A stretch of 64,000 nt of DNA from Acetobacter okinawensis (GTDB lineage Bacteria > Pseudomonadota > Alphaproteobacteria > Acetobacterales > Acetobacteraceae), in assembly GCF_002153655.1 (NCBI RefSeq), contig NZ_JOPJ01000010.1, forward strand, positions 1 through 64,000, in the 5' to 3' direction. A program made the translations under genes and the position numbers. Shown piece by piece: positions 26,705-36,343 of this stretch. The notes under the pieces are model-generated. The model saw only the letters and a list, made by a program, of their open reading frames with translations, was not told the DNA's origin and ran no database searches. Numbering within the stretch: position 1 is the stretch's first letter; every line of letters begins with the position of its first letter.

Positions 26705-27644
26705 TGTTGATTGCTGAGGCTTTTGCGGCGCGTTTTCTGGCGGGAGTGCTCTTTTTGGTGCTGTACATTGAATGATCAGCATGGACCATGATTGCGGCAA
26801 GGTCCTTACCATCCTCAGGGTACAGCCCCCCACCAATACTGCCTGAGAGAGTGAGCTTGATGGCGTTGACAACAACAGGGCGGCGGAGGGTGGCAAGCAG
26901 CTTGTTGCGTATTGTATCCAGCATCGCTCTGCTCTCAATATCAGGGAGCAGGACACCAAATTCATCTCCACCCAGACGAACGACATAGTCAGATTTACGT
27001 ATGTTTTTGCGCAGCCGGGTCGCAAGTGCGCGCAACACGTTATCTCCGGTTGCGTGGCCGTAGGTGTCGTTGATCGGTTTAAAACGGTCCAGATCAATCA
27101 TCAGGAAGCCTATGGTCTGGGTGGGGTCATCTTCAATTTCCTCACTCCACCGCTCCATCAGGCCGCGTCTGTTGCCCACTCCTGTCAATTCGTCTGTAAA
27201 AGCGTCTTTCTGGAGAGCACGATATTTACGTTTTATGTCCGAAATGTCGTGAAAAATGCCAATAGCAATCCCTGTTTTATGGAATATCAGTGCATAGTGC
27301 TGCACAATACGTACTTTGCCGTCAGCGCCTTTGATGTCCAGAACAAGGCCGGATAGCTCGCTTGTTTCCTCCAGATCAGCCCGGCTGTGTGCATGTTCAA
27401 TCTGTGCGCGGAACTGTTCTTGCTGTTTTTGGTCAACGCAACTGCGGTCTATAAGGTCCGCTATGGTTTCGATCCTATCGTCCGCAATAAGGCTGAACGC
27501 AGGGTTGCGCAGAATAATCCGATGGTCAGACAGGCGGACAACAACCGTCCCGATTGGCACCTTACTGAACAGTGTCTGCCCTAAAATACCCAGATCGGGG
27601 AGGGAGTTGAAGTCGATCTCACCAAGCTGGGGAGCGGTGTTCAT
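26688..27644 (-). CDS. Diguanylate cyclase with N-terminal PAS domain
   Basis: 318 residues, soluble. Residues about 25-140 are PAS-like (VRLSDHRIILRNPAFSLIAD, then GIAIGIFHDISDIKRKYRAL). A GGDEF domain follows, with DELTGVGNRRGL, DLDRFKPINDTYGHATGD and an intact RLGGDEFG active site. The inhibitory I-site RxxD is also present five residues upstream (RKSD), so product inhibition is expected. It makes the second messenger c-di-GMP. A basic tail follows (KKSTPARKRAAKASA). No EAL domain. It stands alone. Confidence 0.9.
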   Translation of the reverse strand: MNTAPQLGEIDFNSLPDLGILGQTLFSKVPIGTVVVRLSDHRIILRNPAFSLIADDRIETIADLIDRSCVDQKQQEQFRAQIEHAHSRADLEETSELSGLVLDIKGADGKVRIVQHYALIFHKTGIAIGIFHDISDIKRKYRALQKDAFTDELTGVGNRRGLMERWSEEIEDDPTQTIGFLMIDLDRFKPINDTYGHATGDNVLRALATRLRKNIRKSDYVVRLGGDEFGVLLPDIESRAMLDTIRNKLLATLRRPVVVNAIKLTLSGSIGGGLYPEDGKDLAAIMVHADHSMYSTKKSTPARKRAAKASAINKEPAP

Positions 27645-28031
27645 GGAGGGCTGTTATCCTGCTTCAGCTGTTCAGGCTGGTCTGGTGCCTCCGTCATGAG
27701 GCCATTCATCTGTGGCTATAAGCCAGAATGAATGAGGTCTTAAAACTCTTTTTTGGCTATGACCATTATGTCTTAGCGTTGTTCTGATATGAATCTACGT
27801 TAAATACAGCATAAGCAATGACATATATCAATCATACTACATTATTAGTATCCCCTATGTGTGGGACAGATGTCGCTTTTGTCTTGCTGTAAGGATATGA
27901 GGCAGGATTTTTTTGCGTCAAAGGGGAGTAGTCGGCGCTCTGGCGGAAGGCTGGTGTTTGCTTTTGGTCGGAAGGACAAAACCCCCAGCCACGACTGCTC
28001 TCTGGCATGCCATGGCTGGGGGACGCTCTCG
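27645..28031. other. Intergenic region between the diguanylate cyclase and yceI genes
   Basis: About 390 bp. It contains the upstream region of the GGDEF gene (AT-rich at 27720-27850) and the terminator of the yceI gene. I see no convincing gene, tRNA or known RNA motif. Confidence 0.5.
27975..28022 (-). terminator. Terminator of the yceI gene
   Basis: CCCCCAGCCA (27982-27991) and TGGCTGGGGG (28013-28022) are exact complements. On the minus strand the stem is followed by TTTTGTCC. The loop contains a second palindrome, TGGCATGCCA. It lies 10 bp after the yceI stop. Confidence 0.75.
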
Positions 28032-28649
28032 TTAGTCCTGCTTTTCAAAGGCGCCGGCAATGCGCAGGGTCACGGTATCGCTGACGTAGGGCACATACAT
28101 TTTTATGCCAAAATCACTGCGGTTCAGGGTGCCTGTGGCTTCAAACCCGGTTGTATATTTTTTGTCCATAGGGTTCACGCCCGCGCCAATAAAATGCACG
28201 GCCAGCGTGAGGGGCTTTGTCACGCCGTGGAGTGTCAGGTTGCCATTGACGGTTGCGTTGTTCTGGCCGGTCAGCTTGACGCTGGTTGAAACAAATGTTG
28301 CATCCGCGAACTTGGCGGCATCAAACCACTGTGCGCTCTTGAGTTCATCTGTCAGCTTTGTGCTGGTGGTCTGGACCGAGGCAACAGGAATAGTGACGGA
28401 CAGCTTGGATGCGCTGGGGTTTTTTGCATTAAGTTCCAGAGTGCCAGAGGCATTGGAGAAAGCGCCAAAATAATTGGTAAATCCAAAATGCAGGACAGAA
28501 AAACCAACCTGAGTGTGTCCAGGCTCAACGGCATAATTGCCAGACTGAACCTGCGCTGCGTTGCTGACTGTCTGGGCGGAAACGGGTGTTACTGTGCTTA
28601 AAGCGAGAACGGCAGAGGCGGCAGTCAGTAAAGAGGAAAAGCGGGTCAT
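28032..28649 (-). CDS. YceI-family periplasmic protein
   Basis: 205 residues with a signal peptide of about 25 residues (VTPVSAQT). The YceI lipocalin-like barrel shows YAVEPGHTQVGFSVLHFGFT, LSVTIPVASVQTTSTKLTDE, FDAAKFADATFVST and LTLHGVTKPLTL. The family binds isoprenoid or other lipophilic ligands in the periplasm; the ligand here is unknown. Single gene with its own terminator. Length is normal for the family. Confidence 0.9.
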   Translation of the reverse strand: MTRFSSLLTAASAVLALSTVTPVSAQTVSNAAQVQSGNYAVEPGHTQVGFSVLHFGFTNYFGAFSNASGTLELNAKNPSASKLSVTIPVASVQTTSTKLTDELKSAQWFDAAKFADATFVSTSVKLTGQNNATVNGNLTLHGVTKPLTLAVHFIGAGVNPMDKKYTTGFEATGTLNRSDFGIKMYVPYVSDTVTLRIAGAFEKQD

Positions 28650-28911
28650 GCTGAAAAGTCTCCAAAAATAGAATGAGCAACCGGGCTGGAGCAGATTTTG
28701 CGGGTAAAAACCTTGTTTTATCGGGTTATCCAGCCGTGCCGTGAATTGTCCCCACCTGAATAGCAGCCTTAAAGTGGATGAATAAACAACAATAATATAA
28801 ATGCTTTGTTTCTGGTTTTTACGTACACGCTGTTGGGATGTGACGCGTTTCTACCATGGAGCGCCAGGCCGTACGCGTCGGAGTGCTACCAGTGGTTGCA
28901 TGGTTGGAGTG

Positions 28912-29931
28912 CTATAAAACCGGGTAATGGCAGGCGACCTCATGGCCGGGGGATATCTGCCTTAAAAGAGGAATGTCACTCTGGCAGCGTGGTTGCATGG
29001 CCGGGCAGCGGGTATGGAAGCGACACCCTGATGGTTTATGCACCGGGCTGGGAATTTCCCCGCGTAGCGGAGCATGCCGAGACGCCCCGACCACAGGTTG
29101 GGGGACCGCACGGGTCAATGCGATGGTGTAAGGGTGTGCGGCATTGTGTAACACCGTATCGGTATCGCCCAGTTCCACAATGGCACCAAGGTACATGACG
29201 GCGACACGGGTGGAAATCTGGCGTACGACGGCAAGGTCGTGTGCAATAAAAACATAGGTCAGGCCAAGCTGTTTTTGCAAGTCGGCAAACAGGTTCACAA
29301 TCTGTGCCTGCACGGATACATCCAGTGCAGAAACCGGTTCGTCCGCAACGACAAGGCGGGGCGCAAGGGCTAGCGCGCGCGCAATGTTGATACGTTGGCG
29401 CTGGCCGCCAGAAAATTCATGCGGATAACGCTCCAGAGCACTTTGGGGCAGGCTTACCAGATCCATAAGCTCGGTCAGCCGGTGCGTTATGGATGACGCG
29501 GTGCGTCTGCTGCCATCGGGGGCGCGGTGCACCCGCAGGGGTTCGGCCAGCAGGTCACCTATTCGCCTGCGGGGGTTGAGGGAGGCATACGAGTCCTGGA
29601 ACACCATCTGCATACGCTGGCGTAGCGGGCGCAGCGTGCGCTCGGGCAGATGTGTAATGTCCTGCCCCTCAAACAAAATCTGACCGGATGACACATCGTG
29701 CAGGCGCAGCAGGCAGCGCCCCAGTGTGGATTTGCCACAGCCGGATTCCCCAACAAGACCGAGCACTTCTCCGGGCATGACGGAGAAAGAAACACCATCT
29801 ACCGCCTTGAGTGATTGCCCGCGTTTGAGCGCGTAGGTTTTGTAAACATCCCTGACCGCCAGAAGGGGGAGGGGGGCATGGGGGGGCTGTCTCATGTTGG
29901 TGGCCTGTGGTGTGGAGTGGGGCGAGCGCAT
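28912..29931 (-). CDS. Peptide/nickel-type ABC transporter ATP-binding protein (DppF/OppF-like)
   Basis: 339-residue cytoplasmic ATPase of the peptide/nickel (Dpp/Opp) uptake family. It has Walker [10 protein letters not shown], signature [19 protein letters not shown] and Walker [13 protein letters not shown]. The C-terminal oligopeptide/dipeptide domain has four cysteines ([15 protein letters not shown], then VAC) typical of DppF/OppF ATPases. ATG 29931 has a strong GAGGAG just inside the end of the preceding ATPase gene, so translation is coupled. Last gene of a four-gene transporter operon. Confidence 0.9.
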   Translation of the reverse strand: MRSPHSTPQATNMRQPPHAPLPLLAVRDVYKTYALKRGQSLKAVDGVSFSVMPGEVLGLVGESGCGKSTLGRCLLRLHDVSSGQILFEGQDITHLPERTLRPLRQRMQMVFQDSYASLNPRRRIGDLLAEPLRVHRAPDGSRRTASSITHRLTELMDLVSLPQSALERYPHEFSGGQRQRINIARALALAPRLVVADEPVSALDVSVQAQIVNLFADLQKQLGLTYVFIAHDLAVVRQISTRVAVMYLGAIVELGDTDTVLHNAAHPYTIALTRAVPQPVVGASRHAPLRGEIPSPVHKPSGCRFHTRCPAMQPRCQSDIPLLRQISPGHEVACHYPVL

Positions 29932-29940
29932 GGTGGCTCC

Positions 29941-30978
29941 TCACACGGCAAAGGATGTGGTGCTGCAAGCCTGCCGGGGCAATGGCGTGCCTTCTGTGGG
30001 CAGAACGCAGGCGACCCGCTGGTCCGGCCCAACAACATGGAGTGGCGGAGGTGGAGCAGGCAGGCAGGTAGCATGTGTATAGGTGCAGCGTGGGGCAAAA
30101 GCACAGCCCACGGGGCGCTCTGCTGGCTGGGGTGGTCCACCGGGTATGGCAGGCAGGCGCTCGGGGCGTGGCCCGCTCATGGGGGGGATGGAGGCCAGAA
30201 GGGCTGCTGTGTAGGGGTGTTGCGGGTGGGCGAACAGGTCCTGCGTTGTTCCCTCTTCCGCCACTCTGCCAGAATACAGGACCAGCGTGCGGTCGCATGT
30301 CTCGGCTACTACGCCCATGTCATGGGTTATCAGCAGAATGGATGATCCATGGGTTGTGCGCAACTTGCGCATCAGGTCCAGAATCTGGGCCTGAACGGTC
30401 ACATCCAGCGCTGTGGTGGGTTCATCCGCAATGAGCAGTGACGGATTGCATGATAGAGCCATGGCGATCATCGCGCGCTGGCGCAAACCGCCAGAGAGTT
30501 GATATGGGTAGCGGTTGGCCGTGTTTGCCGGGTCTGGAACGCCCATTTCCGCCAGCAGTTCAATCGTGCGCGTGCGCGCCTGTTTGCGTGAGAGGCTGTT
30601 GTGCACGCGCAGTTGTTCATCAATCTGCCAGCCGATGGTGTAAACCGGCGTAAAAGCGGTCATGGGGTCTTGAAAGATCATGGCAATTTCCCGCCCACGC
30701 AAGGCGCGGAACTGCCGGGCGGATAGGCCAAGAATTTCCTGCCCCTTAAAACGGACAGAGCCGGTTATGGTCACGCCGGGTGCGTCAATCAGGCCCATAA
30801 GAGCCATGGCGGTGACGGATTTGCCAGAACCGGATTCCCCCACCAGCCCCAGAATTTCCCGCCCCGCCATGCTGAAGGATATGTTCTCGACAATGGGAAT
30901 ATTCTGCCCGCGTGAGGTAAAGCTGATCGACAGGTCGCGCACATCCAGCAGGGGAGGGGAGTGTGTGTCAGTGGACAT
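29941..30978 (-). CDS. Peptide/nickel-type ABC transporter ATP-binding protein (DppD/OppD-like)
   Basis: 345-residue ATPase, partner of the DppF-like protein. It has Walker [12 protein letters not shown], signature [17 protein letters not shown] and Walker [13 protein letters not shown]. Its C-terminus carries the cysteine cluster [18 protein letters not shown] 30978, with GAGG upstream, lies within the last codons of the permease gene (11-bp overlap); a longer frame from 31014 is open but less likely. Confidence 0.88.
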   Translation of the reverse strand: MSTDTHSPPLLDVRDLSISFTSRGQNIPIVENISFSMAGREILGLVGESGSGKSVTAMALMGLIDAPGVTITGSVRFKGQEILGLSARQFRALRGREIAMIFQDPMTAFTPVYTIGWQIDEQLRVHNSLSRKQARTRTIELLAEMGVPDPANTANRYPYQLSGGLRQRAMIAMALSCNPSLLIADEPTTALDVTVQAQILDLMRKLRTTHGSSILLITHDMGVVAETCDRTLVLYSGRVAEEGTTQDLFAHPQHPYTAALLASIPPMSGPRPERLPAIPGGPPQPAERPVGCAFAPRCTYTHATCLPAPPPPLHVVGPDQRVACVLPTEGTPLPRQACSTTSFAV

Positions 30979-31942
30979 CGCGCACCCTCGGGTCGAGAAA
31001 AAGATAGGCGGCATCGACTACCGCGTTGGCCAGTACCACAAACACGGCGGAATACATGACCGTGGCCATAATAAGGGGCAGGTCAAGGCTGTTCAGTGCC
31101 TGATAGGTCAGGCGGCCAACACCGGGTAGGCCAAAAACAACTTCGGTGAGCAATGCCCCCCCACCGACAAGCTGGGCAAAATCCATACCAAAGAGCGAGA
31201 CAAAGGTGATGAGTGCTGTGCGCAGCCCATGGCGGAGCAGCACACGGCTGGGGGAAAGCCCCTTGGCGCGGGCCGTCCGCATGAAGTCTTCCCCCATAAT
31301 CGCCACCAGATCGGCCCGGAGGATACGGCTGTAAATCCCAACAAACATGACGGCCAGCACACACCACGGAATAACCAGTGCACGGAACCACGCCAACGGG
31401 TTTTGGCTAAAAGGCACGTACCCTAGCCCCGGCACCCATGAGAACAGCCATGTGTCATGGTAACGGTTTTGGGTAATCAGGTTGACCACCTGCCCCAGCC
31501 AGAACACGGGGATGGAAATGCCAACCAGCCCCGCCATCATGAGCAGTCTGTCTATCCACGATCCTTTGCATGCGGCGGCCAGAACACCCATGCCAATGGA
31601 CAGTACCACCCAGATGATGGCCGCACCCGTAACAAGCGAGAGGGTTACAGGCGCTGCGCGCATGATTTCGGGCACCACCAGTTCACCACGGTTGGCGTAG
31701 CTTGCCAGATCACGCGTGATGAACAGTTTTTTCATCATAATCGCGTATTGCACGGGCAGGGGGCGGTCAAAGCCATATTCCTTACGGACTTTTTCCATGG
31801 TCTGCGGGGCGGCATTGCGCCCTGCAATACGGGCCGTAGGGTCTGCGCCGGGCGTTGCAAAAAACACGGCAAACACAAGAGCGGAAATGCCAAACAGAAC
31901 AAAAACCGTCTGTCCCATACGGCGCAGGAGAGGGAGGATCAT
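30968..31942 (-). CDS. Peptide/nickel-type ABC transporter permease (DppB-like)
   Basis: 324-residue inner-membrane permease with about six helices. The DppB signature is visible: an N-terminal helix with GISALVFAVFFATPGADP, then EKVRKEYGFDRPLPVQYA. The coupling loop is EDFMRTARAKGLSPSRVLLR, and GALLTEVVFGLPGVGRLTYQ lies near the C-terminus. It lies behind the DppC-like gene, 15 bp apart, which is the reverse of the common B-C order. Confidence 0.9.
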   Translation of the reverse strand: MILPLLRRMGQTVFVLFGISALVFAVFFATPGADPTARIAGRNAAPQTMEKVRKEYGFDRPLPVQYAIMMKKLFITRDLASYANRGELVVPEIMRAAPVTLSLVTGAAIIWVVLSIGMGVLAAACKGSWIDRLLMMAGLVGISIPVFWLGQVVNLITQNRYHDTWLFSWVPGLGYVPFSQNPLAWFRALVIPWCVLAVMFVGIYSRILRADLVAIMGEDFMRTARAKGLSPSRVLLRHGLRTALITFVSLFGMDFAQLVGGGALLTEVVFGLPGVGRLTYQALNSLDLPLIMATVMYSAVFVVLANAVVDAAYLFLDPRVRDVH

Positions 31943-31957
31943 GCGGTGCTTTTCCTC

Positions 31958-32968
31958 TCATTCACGCCGGGAGGTGTCGCGCACATCAAGCGCATCGCGC
32001 AGCCCATCGCCCAGAATGTTCAGCGCGAGCACTACGGCCACAATGGCAAGGCCCGGAGCAATGGCCACCATCGGGCGGGTATAAATCAACCCTTCGCCAT
32101 CAAGAATAATTGTTCCCCATGACGCAGCGGGGGCCTGCACCCCAATGGACAGGAAAGAGAGCGCACTTTCTGCCAGCAGCGCCATGGCCATAAGCAGTGG
32201 CCCCATAACAACCAGCGTTGTGCTGACATTGGGCAGAATGTCATGCAGCACAATGCGCCAGCGTGGCACGCCAAGGCAGCGGGCCGCAGTAACAAACTCG
32301 GCCTGACGCAGGGCAATGACCCGCCCGCGCACGGGCCGCGCGGCATAGGGAACATAGACCAGAGCAATAATAACAATGGGAATGAGCAGGTTGTCTGCCT
32401 CGATCACAAACGGACCAATGTGCAGGCTGGATGTAATGGTGACAATGGAGAGCGAAATGGCAAACAGGTAAACAGGCACCGCCCACATAATATCCATGAG
32501 CCGGCATAAAACCATGTCCGTTATGCCACCAAAAAAACCGGCGACAATGCCCACCGTCCCAGCCATGACAAGGCACAGAACTGCGGCCGAGAAGGAAATC
32601 AGCAGCGAGTTGCGGCCCCCGTAAAGCAGGCGGGCCATAATGTCACGGCCCTGACTGTCCGCTCCCAGCAGGTATGTGGCGTGGCCTGTTGGGCCAATGG
32701 GACTCAGGCCCAGATGCAGCGGGTTGTCATTGGGCTGCATAATATCCGTTTCCTGCCCGTTGAGCACAATGGTCCCCGCGACATTGGAGACAAACGGGTC
32801 CACATGGGCAATGTGGCGGGCATAAAACGGGGCACACAGGCAGGCCAGCACAATCAGGCCAAGAACCGCAAGGGAGGCAAGGGCAGAGCGGTTGCGCAGT
32901 AACGAGCGCAGGGCACTTTGCCATGGTCCGGCGGAGGTTCGGGGCGTGTCGGACGGCTTGGTCATCAT
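31958..32968 (-). CDS. Peptide/nickel-type ABC transporter permease (DppC-like)
   Basis: 336-residue permease. It has a short cytoplasmic N-terminus, a first helix (LASLAVLGLIVLACLCAPF), a periplasmic domain, and then LLGADSQGRDIMARLLYGGR, the DppC hallmark. The coupling loop is EFVTAARCLGVPRWRIVLHD. It is the first gene of the transporter operon; the ABC-F gene ends 14 bp upstream on the same strand, so read-through is possible. No substrate-binding protein gene is found in the cluster or within 4 kb. Confidence 0.9.
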   Translation of the reverse strand: MMTKPSDTPRTSAGPWQSALRSLLRNRSALASLAVLGLIVLACLCAPFYARHIAHVDPFVSNVAGTIVLNGQETDIMQPNDNPLHLGLSPIGPTGHATYLLGADSQGRDIMARLLYGGRNSLLISFSAAVLCLVMAGTVGIVAGFFGGITDMVLCRLMDIMWAVPVYLFAISLSIVTITSSLHIGPFVIEADNLLIPIVIIALVYVPYAARPVRGRVIALRQAEFVTAARCLGVPRWRIVLHDILPNVSTTLVVMGPLLMAMALLAESALSFLSIGVQAPAASWGTIILDGEGLIYTRPMVAIAPGLAIVAVVLALNILGDGLRDALDVRDTSRRE

Positions 32969-32981
32969 GCTGGATGCGTTT

Positions 32982-34790
32982 CTATTCAGCCAGCAGGGCT
33001 TCGCGCTTCATTTCCAGTTCAAGCCACTGCTCCTCACACTCGGCCAGTCTGGCCTCTATTTTGCCAAGTTCAACCATATGGCGGTCAAAGGCCTTGGGGT
33101 TTTTGGCGTACAGGTCGGGGTCGGCCATGCCTGTGCGGTGGATGTGGGCTTGGGCTTCCAGTTTTTCCATCTCCAGTGGCAGATTGTCCAGCGCGTACTG
33201 GTCCTTGTAACTCAGCTTGCGCGTTGCCTGTCTGGTGGGCTGTTCGCGTGGTTTGGCAGGCTCGGCATTGGGGATGGTCGGGGTGTTTTCCAGCGGTTGC
33301 AGGTTCCGCTGCACCAGCATGTCGCTGTAGCCCCCTGCGTATTCAACCCATGCGCCTGTGCCATCGGCTGCCAGCACGGAGGTTGCAATACGGTCGAGAA
33401 AATCGCGGTCATGGCTGACCAGCAGAACCGTGCCGCTGTAGGTGCAGAGCATGTCCTGCAAAATATCCAGTGTTTCCAAGTCCAGATCGTTGGTGGGTTC
33501 GTCCAGAATCAGCAGGTTGGAGGGCTTGGCCAGTGCGCAGGCCAGCATCAGTCTGCCACGCTCCCCGCCAGACAGGGCGCTTACAGGTGTTCTGGCCTGT
33601 TCGGGGCGGAAGAGGAAGTCCTTCATATACCCGATAACATGCCGTTTTTCGTCCCCGATCTGTACCATGTCGCCCCCGCCATCGGTCAGGGTTTCGGCCA
33701 GTGTGCGTTCGGGGTTGAGGGTACGGCGCTGCTGGTCCAGCGTGACCATGCTGAGTGATGGGCCAAGGGCTACGGTGCCACTATCGGGCTGGTCGCCCCC
33801 GGTCAGCAGCCGCAGCAGGGTTGTTTTGCCCGCACCATTGGCCCCGACAACGCCCAGCCTGTCCCCGCGCAGCACGCGCAGGTTCAGGTTATTGATGACG
33901 CGTTTGTCACCCCATGATTTGCACACATTTTCTGCTACCGCCACAAGACGGCTGGAGGTAGAGGCCGACTGGGCGTTCAGTGTGACCGTACCCGGTGCGC
34001 GCACGGCCTCCCGTCGGGCGGTGCGCAGGGCGGCCAGTTCGCGCACACGGCGGACGTTGCGTTTACGCCGGGCGGTCACGCCGTAGCGCATCCAGTCTTC
34101 CTCGCGCGCAATCTGGCGGTCCAGTTTGTGGGCGTCGCGCTCCTCCTGCTCCAGCACCTCCTCACGCCAGGCTTCAAAGCGGTCGAAGCCTTCATCAAGC
34201 CTGCGGGTAATCCCCCGGTCCAGCCATACCACCGAGCGTGACAGGGTAGAGAGCAGGCGCCTGTCATGGCTGATCATGACCATGGCGCAGCCAAGGCTGA
34301 GCAGTTCACGCTCCAGCCATTCAATGGTTGGCATGTCCAGATGGTTGGTTGGTTCGTCCAGCAGCAGCACATCGGGGGCGGCAGCCAGCACACCAGCAAT
34401 GGCGCAGCGTCGTGTTTCCCCGCCCGAGAGGTGGGATGTGCTCTCCTGACCTGTCAGGCCAAGGGCGTCCAGCATGGGGCCGGTGCGCCATTCCATGTTG
34501 GGGTCATCAATCTGGGCGGCAACGTAATCTGCTGTCGTGGGGTATGCACTCAGGTCCGGCTCTTGCGGGAGGTAGCGCAGGGATGCACCGGGCTGGAGGA
34601 ACACGCTGCCTGCATCTGGCTGGATGAGCCCTGCCGCAATTTTGAGCAAGGTGGACTTGCCCGAACCGTTACGCCCGACAAGGCAGAGGCGCTCGCCTTT
34701 GCCAACAGCAAACCCCGCACCATCAAGGAGCGGTTTGCCGCCAAGGGTCAGGGTAATGTCTTGCAGGTGCAGGAGGGGAGGTAGCGCCAT
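32982..34790 (-). CDS. uup: ABC-F family ATPase, Uup-like
   Basis: 602-residue soluble protein with two ABC domains and no membrane part. Domain 1 has GRNGSGKST and HLSGGETRRCAIAGVLAAAP; domain 2 has GANGAGKTT and LSGGERGRLMLACALA. Linker and C-terminal helices are charged coiled coil (residues about 230-270 and 530-602). Size and C-terminal coiled coil fit Uup, which acts on ribosomes or branched DNA in E. coli. Other ABC-F subtypes cannot be excluded. It shares strand and close spacing with the transporter operon but has no obvious functional link to it. Confidence 0.85.
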   Translation of the reverse strand: MALPPLLHLQDITLTLGGKPLLDGAGFAVGKGERLCLVGRNGSGKSTLLKIAAGLIQPDAGSVFLQPGASLRYLPQEPDLSAYPTTADYVAAQIDDPNMEWRTGPMLDALGLTGQESTSHLSGGETRRCAIAGVLAAAPDVLLLDEPTNHLDMPTIEWLERELLSLGCAMVMISHDRRLLSTLSRSVVWLDRGITRRLDEGFDRFEAWREEVLEQEERDAHKLDRQIAREEDWMRYGVTARRKRNVRRVRELAALRTARREAVRAPGTVTLNAQSASTSSRLVAVAENVCKSWGDKRVINNLNLRVLRGDRLGVVGANGAGKTTLLRLLTGGDQPDSGTVALGPSLSMVTLDQQRRTLNPERTLAETLTDGGGDMVQIGDEKRHVIGYMKDFLFRPEQARTPVSALSGGERGRLMLACALAKPSNLLILDEPTNDLDLETLDILQDMLCTYSGTVLLVSHDRDFLDRIATSVLAADGTGAWVEYAGGYSDMLVQRNLQPLENTPTIPNAEPAKPREQPTRQATRKLSYKDQYALDNLPLEMEKLEAQAHIHRTGMADPDLYAKNPKAFDRHMVELGKIEARLAECEEQWLELEMKREALLAE

Positions 34791-34858
34791 AACAGATAGC
34801 CAGCCGTTCCAGAATGAAGGTCGATAGAGGGTTCTGGCAGCTTTTTACCCAAAACAGA

Positions 34859-35608
34859 TCAGGTCTGAGCCACACCCACACTGCTTACGGCCTGATAGGT
34901 GGCAACGGCAAGGGTTAAGGGGTCAAACGGTTTGGTAATCACAAAACAGGGCTCCAGTTTTTCCCCCGTCAGCAGCCTCTCCGGGTATGCGGTCACATAG
35001 ATGACCGGCACCTTGAAGTTTGCCGTAATTTCGGCCACCGCAGCCATGCCATCCCCGCCCGGGCCCAAATTGATGTCGGCCAGAATAAGGCCGGGCCGGG
35101 TCTGGGCGGCAAGCTGTATGGCATCGGCCTGCGTGTGGGCAATGCCTGCCACCTTATGGCCGCACTGCATGACCAGAAGTTCTATATCCATGGCGATGAT
35201 CGGCTCATCTTCAATAATCAGGACCGATGTCTGCACACCTTTGTGGAGCTGCTTTTGTGCGCTTTCCAGCTCCTGCAATGCCACCTCATGGGGGAGGCCA
35301 ATAATGCGGGCTGCAATATCCACATTGATTTCTTCAAGTGTCGTCAGCAGCAGCAACTGCCGCTGGGAGGGGGAGAGGCCAGACCCCTGCGTGCTCCTGC
35401 GTGCCTCATCCACAGTATAAAGGCGCGAGATCGCCTGATACAGCTGGAGCAGGGGCGTTAACCCTTCTGTCGGGAGCTGGGAGGTCATGCTCCTCAGGCT
35501 TTGCGCGACCAGCAGGTCGCCTTCAGGCTGGTTGCCAGTCAGGGCGCGTGCGTAACGTCTGCCATAAGGGAGAGCCCGTATCAGCCCGTCACGCACTGAC
35601 TCTGACAT
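34859..35608 (-). CDS. phyR: General stress response regulator PhyR
   Basis: 249 residues. Residues 1-120 are a sigma-factor-like domain (RALPYGRRYARALTGN, LLLLTTLEEINVDIAARI) and residues 125-245 a receiver domain. The phospho-acceptor is Asp178 (LILADINLG), with Glu133/Asp134 and Lys226 completing the acidic pocket. When phosphorylated, PhyR sequesters the anti-sigma factor NepR and frees the ECF sigma factor. ATG 35608 has a strong AAGGAG; the frame is open to 35707 but that part is unrelated. It is divergent from the sigma-nepR-kinase genes, the usual alphaproteobacterial layout. Confidence 0.93.
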   Translation of the reverse strand: MSESVRDGLIRALPYGRRYARALTGNQPEGDLLVAQSLRSMTSQLPTEGLTPLLQLYQAISRLYTVDEARRSTQGSGLSPSQRQLLLLTTLEEINVDIAARIIGLPHEVALQELESAQKQLHKGVQTSVLIIEDEPIIAMDIELLVMQCGHKVAGIAHTQADAIQLAAQTRPGLILADINLGPGGDGMAAVAEITANFKVPVIYVTAYPERLLTGEKLEPCFVITKPFDPLTLAVATYQAVSSVGVAQT

Positions 35609-35753
35609 GACAAATCTCCTTATGATTAGGTCATGGTAAAAACATACGATAAAGCAATGATGCCACGGAGCGGCGTTTGCCGAAAGGGGATGAATCCTGA
35701 TTAACACACCAAAACCCGATCAGAGCGACGCGCGTCCGGGGTTCAGGGCGGAA

Positions 35754-36239
35754 TTGCTGGCAATTTTACCCTCCCTGCGCGGCTTTGCCCGTTTTTTGGC
35801 GCGCGACCCCGCTTTGGCGGATGATCTGGTGCAGGAGACCGTTTTGCGCGCGCTGGATCGTATGGTGCAGTTTGAGGCAGGCAGTAGCCTGAAGGCGTGG
35901 TGCTTTACCATTTTGCGCAATCTTTTTCTCGAACAGAAGCGGCGCGGTAAAAAAGAGCGTGAGGTGCTGGCCCATTACGAGCAGCAGCCGCCTTCACGGG
36001 TTGCCAGCCCGGCGGACGGACGGCAGGAAGTGCAGGAGCTTGAGGTGATGCTCTGGCAGCTCACCCCCCTATTGCGCGAAGCGCTGGTGCTGATCGGTGC
36101 GCATGGCATGACTTATGCCGAGGCAGCCGCCATCTGCGAGGTGGACGTTGGTACCATCAAGGCCCGCGTCTCCCGCGCCAGAACCATGCTGCACAGGCTG
36201 GCCCGCCAGCAGGCGGGGGAGGATGGGCCTGAGGAATAA
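35754..36239 (+). CDS. ecfG: ECF sigma factor, EcfG-type (general stress response)
   Basis: 161 residues. Region 2 has LPSLRGFARFLARDPALADD, LVQETVLRAL and KAWCFTILRN; region 4 has EALVLIGAHGMTYAEAAAIC and VGTIKARVSRARTML. Both agree well with EcfG of alphaproteobacteria. The start is uncertain: TTG 35754 (AGGGCGG upstream) is the first standard start. The frame is open from 35694 and the extra residues would extend the N-terminus as in other EcfG proteins, so CTG 35697 or ATT 35700 is possible. It is the first of two sigma genes followed by nepR. It directs transcription of stress genes when NepR is removed by PhyR. Confidence 0.85.
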   Translation: MLAILPSLRGFARFLARDPALADDLVQETVLRALDRMVQFEAGSSLKAWCFTILRNLFLEQKRRGKKEREVLAHYEQQPPSRVASPADGRQEVQELEVMLWQLTPLLREALVLIGAHGMTYAEAAAICEVDVGTIKARVSRARTMLHRLARQQAGEDGPEE

Positions 36240-36343
36240 CGCCTCTCTTTTTCGTGAAAATAAAAATTGTCGTTGGATGTAACCTTGGCCCTGCGCCGTT
36301 CATTGCTCCGTTAAATGATGGAAGAAGAAGCGGAGTAAAAACA

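Noticed and set aside
27982-28022. Inner palindrome TGGCATGCCA considered as an operator
   Set aside because: It lies within the loop of the yceI terminator and is better explained as part of that structure.
28806-29198. Open frame of 130 codons on the plus strand next to the transporter operon, examined as a missing binding protein
   Set aside because: It lies antisense to the DppF-like gene, has no signal peptide, and shows no SBP_bac_5 features.
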